From Desulfosarcina alkanivorans (GTDB lineage Bacteria > Desulfobacterota > Desulfobacteria > Desulfobacterales > Desulfosarcinaceae): a DNA stretch of 64,000 bases. Of this stretch, positions 59,776-64,000 are shown piece after piece. Both the position numbers and the translations under genes were made by a program. The DNA lies in NCBI RefSeq assembly GCF_009688945.1, contig NZ_AP021874.1, positions 6,138,001 to 6,202,000 of the forward strand, read 5' to 3'. Below the pieces are notes generated by a model. That model was given only the letters and a program-made list of their open reading frames with translations, ran no database searches and was not told where the DNA came from. Position 1 is the first letter of the stretch. Each line of letters starts with the position of its first letter.

Positions 59776-62151
59776 TCAGCCGACCGCTGCCTGCAGCGGC
59801 CAGAAGATCGGCAGCACGATCATCAACACGATCAGCACCACCAGGGTCAGGGGCAGGCCGACCTTGATGTAGTCGATAAACCGGTACCCGCCGGGGCCCA
59901 TGACCAGTACGTTGGCCGGATGGGAGATGGGGGAGGTGAAACTGGATGAGGCCGCCATGGCGATGCCCATCATCAGGGCGTAGGGTGAGATGCCCAGGCT
60001 GGCGGCGGTTTTCAGGGCGATGGGCACCATCAATACCACCAGGGCCGCGGTGGGGATGATGCTGGTGGCGATAAAGGTGATAGCCAGCAGCCCGAACAGC
60101 ACCGCGTAAGGCCCGAAGGGTCCCAGGATTCCCACCACGCCCTCGGCCAGCAGCCGGGCGGCGCCGGTGTTGTCCAGGGCGGTCCCCAGGGGCAGCATGC
60201 CGGCGATGAGAAAAACGGCTTTCCATTCGATGTAGCGGTAGGCCTCCTCCATGGTCAGGCAGCGGGTGAGAACCATGAATGCCGCGCCGATGACCACCGC
60301 AATATAAATAGGTACCCAGTCCATGATCACCGGGATCAATACGGCGGCCATGATGGTCAGGGCGAGCTTGGCTTTCTCTTCCCGGGGCGCTTCCTGAGCC
60401 GTTTCGGTGAGCACCAGAAAATCCGGTTCGCGACCCAGCAGGTTGAGTTTGTCCCACGGGCCATAAAGCAGCAGGGCGTCGCCGAACTGCAGGGCCATGT
60501 CGCGCAGGTCCTCCCGGTAGGCGGTGCCTTTGCGCCAGATGGCCAGAACGGACAGGCCATATTTCTCCCTGAAGTTCATCCCTCGCAGGGTCAGGCCGGA
60601 GAGCACGCTGTGGGGGGAAAGGATGACCTCGACCAGGCCCACCTGGTCATCTTCCAGCATGGATAGGTCCGTATGGGGGGCGCCGGCTTCGATGAACATA
60701 CCTTCCAGGCCTTGCATGAGCAGGATGGAGATCATGTCCGCTGCGCCCCAGACCATCAGCCGGTCCCCGGCCGCGAAACGGTCTTCGGAGGAGGGGATCA
60801 GGGCCGAACCGTCTGCGCGCACGATGCAGAGGATCTGAACGTCCACGGCATCTCCCAGGCGGCTTTCGCTGAGGGTGAGCCCGATCAGCTTGGAAGTGTC
60901 GGGAACCCTCAGCTGGCGGAGGTCGTGGCCCAGTTTGACGGTGACATCCACATCTTCTCGGGTGAGAATCGTCGGCGGCTGAAAATGAGCATTGTCCGCC
61001 AGCCCGGCCAGTTTTTCCGAAAGACCATACACCACCAGCGTATCGCCGGCCTTGAGCGGGCGAATTTTCAGATCCGTATCCAGCCGGCTTTCCCCCCGTT
61101 CGATGGCCAGCACATTGAGGCTGAGACGGTTGCGGAAGCCGATGTCCGAGAGGGTCTGGCCCTCATAGGCGCTGCCGGGCTTCAGAATCAGCCGGGCCAC
61201 CTGCATGCCGTGGGCAGTCAATGCGTCCGGGCCGATGGCATCAGACTCGGTGAGCAGCTGACCCCAGTTGTTCATTTCCTGGATCTGGTCCGGCTTTCCC
61301 TCGACGATCAGCAGGTCTTCGGCTTGAATGGTCTCGGTAATCGGGGGCGCCAGCAGTGTTGCCCCGCTGCGGGTGATGCCGACCACGGTAAGCCCCAGGG
61401 CCGCTCCCAGCCGGCTTCCGGCCAGGCTCTTGCCCACCAGTGCCGAACCGTCGGGGACCTTGATCTGAAACAGATGCTCATGCAGCCGGTACTGTGATCG
61501 GTAATCCGGCTGGCGCCCGGCGGCTTCTCTGGCCGGGTTGCGTTTGGGAAGAAGACGCGTGCCGACCAGGGTGACGAAGGCAACGCCGCAGGTCATCACG
61601 ACGAGGCCCACAGGTGAGAAGTCAAAGAGCTTGAACGCCACCATGCCGTTTTCCCGCAGGGCTTCGCTGACCAGGATGTTGGGCGGCGTGCCGATCATGG
61701 TGGTCAGGCCGCCCAGCAGCGACCCGTAGGCCAGGGGCATCAAAAGGATGGACGGCGACCGGTCGGTCTTGCGGGCGATGTCCATGACCACCGGCAGCAT
61801 GAGGGCGGCCACGGCCACGTTGTTCATGAAGGCCGACAGCACCCCCGCGATGACCATGATGATTACCACCAGCATCGATTCCCCGCTGCCGGCGACCCTG
61901 AGCAGCTGCCGGCCGAGAATATTGGCGATGCCGGTGCGGGTCAGCCCGCCGCTGAGGATGAAGACCGCCCAGATGGTCACCACCGCCGGGTTGCTGAATC
62001 CGGCCAGGGCCTCCTTGGGGCTGACGATATCGGTGACCGCCAGCACTCCCATGACCAGCATGGCCAGGACTTCCAGGGGCGCCCATTCGGTGACCAGAAG
62101 GACGATGACGGCCGTCAGGATGGCCAATACAGTGATGATTTCAGGGGACAT
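59776..62151 (-). CDS. DASS/SLC13-family transporter with four RCK_C domains
   Basis: 791 residues. The N-terminal 200 and C-terminal 200 residues hold the membrane helices of a divalent anion:sodium symporter/ArsB-NhaD type carrier, with the family motifs FMNNVAVAALMLPVV and LTTMIGTPPNILVS in the first half and SFTSPISHPANVLVMGPGGY in the second. Between them I count four TrkA-C-like (RCK_C) regulatory domains (about 210-285, 300-375, 385-465, 470-560); two are usual in this family. Sulfate, dicarboxylate or another anion could be the substrate; in a sulfate reducer sulfate is attractive but unproven. It stands alone. Confidence 0.85.
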   Translation of the reverse strand: MSPEIITVLAILTAVIVLLVTEWAPLEVLAMLVMGVLAVTDIVSPKEALAGFSNPAVVTIWAVFILSGGLTRTGIANILGRQLLRVAGSGESMLVVIIMVIAGVLSAFMNNVAVAALMLPVVMDIARKTDRSPSILLMPLAYGSLLGGLTTMIGTPPNILVSEALRENGMVAFKLFDFSPVGLVVMTCGVAFVTLVGTRLLPKRNPAREAAGRQPDYRSQYRLHEHLFQIKVPDGSALVGKSLAGSRLGAALGLTVVGITRSGATLLAPPITETIQAEDLLIVEGKPDQIQEMNNWGQLLTESDAIGPDALTAHGMQVARLILKPGSAYEGQTLSDIGFRNRLSLNVLAIERGESRLDTDLKIRPLKAGDTLVVYGLSEKLAGLADNAHFQPPTILTREDVDVTVKLGHDLRQLRVPDTSKLIGLTLSESRLGDAVDVQILCIVRADGSALIPSSEDRFAAGDRLMVWGAADMISILLMQGLEGMFIEAGAPHTDLSMLEDDQVGLVEVILSPHSVLSGLTLRGMNFREKYGLSVLAIWRKGTAYREDLRDMALQFGDALLLYGPWDKLNLLGREPDFLVLTETAQEAPREEKAKLALTIMAAVLIPVIMDWVPIYIAVVIGAAFMVLTRCLTMEEAYRYIEWKAVFLIAGMLPLGTALDNTGAARLLAEGVVGILGPFGPYAVLFGLLAITFIATSIIPTAALVVLMVPIALKTAASLGISPYALMMGIAMAASSSFTSPISHPANVLVMGPGGYRFIDYIKVGLPLTLVVLIVLMIVLPIFWPLQAAVG

Positions 62152-62653
62152 AAGTGTTATAGCCTTTCAGCAGTGCTTTTGGCCGCCCATCCCGGTGGCC
62201 GTATGCATGGATTGGTTTCAGGGTCGGCTGGCGCGGCGGCCCTGAGCGGGTGCCTCCACAATCATAAGGGATTGGCCCCGGTTTTCAACAGCGAAACACG
62301 CTTACCTGAATTGCCAGCCCTGTCCGGGCTCCTCATGGTCATCGATGAGGAGGTGGATTTTTATCCTACAGCCCTTACCGCCGGTATGGAAACACCTTCT
62401 TCGCGCCTGCGCAGAATGCACGGCTTCTCCTTGATCGATGCCGGCAATCGGAAACGGCCGTCATTCATGTTCAACACCTTACCATGCAGCCGGGGCAACG
62501 TTTTTCCTGCCGGGGACCCGCGGGGCGGAAATAAACGGAATCGTCGCTCCTGAAAAAAACGAAATGGTCGTTGCCGAGCATCATTGCGGGCAAGGCATGA
62601 CCAGCGCCCAGGAGTAGCGTATATCCCCACCCGTGCCTGACCGGCTGGGGGGA
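62152..62653. other. Intergenic region
   Basis: About 500 bases between the DASS gene and the enoyl-CoA hydratase gene hold no convincing gene. A stretch at 62352-62373 (GGATTTTTATCCTACAGCC core) resembles the candidate enhancer sites of module A, but I found no sigma-54 promoter beside it. Confidence 0.4.
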
Positions 62654-63508
62654 TTACTTCGACCCTCCCGGCTGCCAATTCGGGCCTTCGGGCGGCGGAT
62701 CCGGAAACGCCGGTGCCTGCCCGGTCAAAAAAGCGCCGATGCCGTGCAGGCACTCTCCGGAGGCGATCAGGTCCACTGCGGTGCGCCGTTCCATATCGAG
62801 CGTTGCCTGCAGGGAAAGCTCTCGGCCGGCACGGATGACCGTCAGCGCACTTCTTACCGCCTGCGGGCCGTTGCGCATGATCGCTCCGGCCATTTCGACG
62901 GCTGTTTCAAGGGCTTTTCCGGGTGGACTGATTCGATTGGCCAGGCCGATCCGCAGGGCCTCATCCGCGCCGACCCGTCGAGCGGTCAGGATCAGATCCG
63001 CCGAGGCCGCCGATCCGATCAGATGGGTCAGGGCCGCCCCCCCGCCCCAGTCCGGCATCAGTCCCAGCCGGACCTCGGAAAAACATAATTCCGCATCCGG
63101 ATCCATCACGCGAAGGTCGCAGCGAACGGCCAGTTCGGCGCCACCACCGAATGCGCTGCCGTTGATCGCCGCAATGATGGGTACGGGCAGTTCCACAAAA
63201 CGATCCACGGCCGACCGTACGACCCCGATCGATCGTTCAATGGGCCCCCTTTCCCCCTGCTCCAAGGCACCCATCATTTCGGCGACCATGGGGTTGTCCG
63301 GGTTGACATCGAATCCGGCACAAAAGGCGTCCGGCCCGGCCCCGGTGACGACCACCGCCCTCGGCAGGGGCGGCGTGGCGAGTTTTCGGGCGGCATCTTC
63401 CAGCGCCCGGAACATGGCCCGGTTAAACGCATTGCGCCGATCCGGACGCCGCAACGACACCAGCGCCAGCGGCCCCTTTTTTTCTACTGCAATCCCTTCG
63501 GATGCCAT
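62654..63508 (-). CDS. Enoyl-CoA hydratase/isomerase family protein
   Basis: 284 residues of the crotonase superfamily. The oxyanion-hole segments are DAFCAGFDVN and NGSAFGGGAELAVRCD, the latter with the first catalytic-type Glu; SEVRLGLMPDWGGG carries the second acidic position. The start at 63508 (MASEGIAVEKKG) follows GGAG at good spacing; the frame reaches 63550. It probably acts in beta-oxidation or aromatic acyl-CoA degradation, but crotonases vary widely in reaction. No other beta-oxidation genes are adjacent. Confidence 0.88.
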   Translation of the reverse strand: MASEGIAVEKKGPLALVSLRRPDRRNAFNRAMFRALEDAARKLATPPLPRAVVVTGAGPDAFCAGFDVNPDNPMVAEMMGALEQGERGPIERSIGVVRSAVDRFVELPVPIIAAINGSAFGGGAELAVRCDLRVMDPDAELCFSEVRLGLMPDWGGGAALTHLIGSAASADLILTARRVGADEALRIGLANRISPPGKALETAVEMAGAIMRNGPQAVRSALTVIRAGRELSLQATLDMERRTAVDLIASGECLHGIGAFLTGQAPAFPDPPPEGPNWQPGGSK

Positions 63509-63599
63509 GACTGCGATCTCCTTTTCAGGCTGCCTTTTTGAGAATGTCAAGGCGGATTATGCCCGCTCTGCGTGGCACACACATCCTAAGGGGATACCA

Positions 63600-63839
63600 G
63601 TGGGCCCGCTTAAAATCAACGGACATGGGCTTGACGGAAGTACCAAACCTGCAATGAGTCGGAAATTGTCTGCCTATCTGAAAATAGTGAGATCGCTATA
63701 TACTTCTTGTATACGGACACCAATCGTAGAAAAAATCAAGGCGGGGCGGGTTGGCCGGAAGAAGCGGCGGAAATTCAGGGCCATGTGCGTGGTTAAATAT
63801 GACGGCCTGATGTCGCTGCTTATGGCGAAGCGGAAATAA
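63600..63839 (+). CDS. Small basic hypothetical protein (uncertain)
   Basis: A 79-codon frame from a GTG with AAGGGGAT at proper spacing runs into the hairpin at 63840. The product is Lys/Arg-rich (IKAGRVGRKKRRKFRAM) and I do not recognise it. The codons look plausible but the evidence is thin; an ATG at 63657 would give about 60 residues. Confidence 0.3.
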   Translation: MGPLKINGHGLDGSTKPAMSRKLSAYLKIVRSLYTSCIRTPIVEKIKAGRVGRKKRRKFRAMCVVKYDGLMSLLMAKRK

Positions 63840-63871
63840 GCAGTTCCCCGCGGCTTGCCGCGGGGAACTGC
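63840..63871. terminator. Strong stem-loop terminator
   Basis: A perfect 14-bp stem (GCAGTTCCCCGCGG and its complement) with the loop CTTG lies 33 bp past the chemoreceptor stop. On the minus strand it is followed by TTATTT. It probably ends that transcript and perhaps the small plus-strand frame. Confidence 0.75.
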
Positions 63872-63904
63872 TTCAATCTGTATGCTTCAAGGGCATAAAA
63901 AAGG

Positions 63905-64000
63905 TTATATCTTAAACTGACCGACGAGAGTATTTAGTTCGGTCGCCATTTTCTTCAGATCCTCGGCATTGATGTTGACCTGTTCGCTGGAGTTGGAAAT
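63905..64000 (-). CDS. Methyl-accepting chemotaxis protein, C-terminal end (partial)
   Basis: The last 31 residues, ISNSSEQVNINAEDLKKMA followed by TELNTLVGQFKI, are the typical end of a methyl-accepting chemotaxis protein: the helical tail after the signalling hairpin, ending in VGQFKI. The rest of the gene lies beyond the right edge of the window. The downstream hairpin at 63840-63871 is its likely terminator. Confidence 0.8.
   Translation of the reverse strand: MSNSSEQVNINAEDLKKMATELNTLVGQFKI

Noticed and set aside
62170..62200. Sigma-54-like GGCC...TGCT before the DASS gene (minus)
   Set aside because: Spacing between GG and GC is one base too long and the -24 element is incomplete.
63572..63590. 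TGGCACACACATCC as a sigma-54 promoter
   Set aside because: The -24 half matches but the invariant GC of the -12 element is missing.
1..64000. CRISPR arrays, rRNA operons, prophage or integrase genes
   Set aside because: No regularly spaced identical repeats, rRNA-like sequence, integrase or phage structural genes were seen.

Overview
The window comes from a GC-rich (about 58-60%) anaerobic Deltaproteobacterium/Desulfobacterota. It is most likely a sulfate reducer of the Desulfosarcina/Desulfobacteraceae type. The evidence is a canonical DsrC with the CX10C tail, two heterodisulfide-reductase-like (Hdr) gene clusters, selenocysteine versions of HdrA and MvhD, c-type-haem sensor kinases and many two-component proteins. 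This is inference from gene content; no rRNA or other taxonomic marker is present. Layout: 0-2.7 kb holds housekeeping and orphan genes (YkgJ-type Cys cluster protein, DUF2914 protein, nitrilase-family amidase, YjbQ). 2.8-11.5 kb (minus) is Hdr cluster 1: a 1479-residue selenocysteine HdrA-GltD-HdrA fusion, a selenocysteine MvhD, two iron-sulfur FrhB/HydB-type proteins, an FAD/NAD(P)H reductase, and dsrC behind its own sigma-70 promoter. 11.9-17.7 kb is signalling module A: Rossmann-PAS histidine kinase, NtrC-type regulator and archaemetzincin, facing two Cys-rich GcvH-like proteins that sit behind a sigma-54 promoter. 18.0-25.3 kb holds a rubrerythrin-like protein, miaA, two hybrid kinases and a receiver. 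25.4-39.7 kb (minus) is Hdr cluster 2: pseudo-receiver, HdrA-GltD, MvhD(Cys), FrhB-like, an HdrA with a complete response-regulator receiver domain inside it, HdrC, HdrB, a haem-binding sensor kinase and a receiver-kinase. 40.0-45.4 kb is module B, a rearranged paralogue of module A. 45.7-52.4 kb holds thioesterase, plsC, rnj, ftsK, palindromic repeats and a methyltransferase. 52.7-59.7 kb is an AT-rich patch, then a TetR-controlled RND/LolA-like/porin export operon. 59.8-64 kb holds a DASS/RCK transporter, an enoyl-CoA hydratase and the tail of a chemoreceptor. How the parts may work together: both Hdr clusters combine flavin-based electron bifurcation (HdrA) with a pyridine-nucleotide domain (GltD insert or FAD/NAD reductase) and an MvhD adaptor, so they probably exchange electrons among NAD(P)H, ferredoxin and thiol/disulfide acceptors; DsrC lies beside cluster 1. 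Cluster 2 is wired to signal transduction. Its operon carries a c-haem kinase and a receiver-kinase, and one HdrA holds a receiver with all the phosphorylation residues, so direct phospho-control of an electron-bifurcating enzyme is possible. The paralogous modules A and B (NAD-type Rossmann kinase, sigma-54 activator, archaemetzincin and GcvH-like proteins whose lipoyl lysine is replaced by Asp) flank cluster 2. Three strong sigma-54 promoters precede the GcvH-like genes and the pseudo-receiver/Hdr operon. I regard the receiver-HdrA together with these duplicated modules as the candidate undescribed system.
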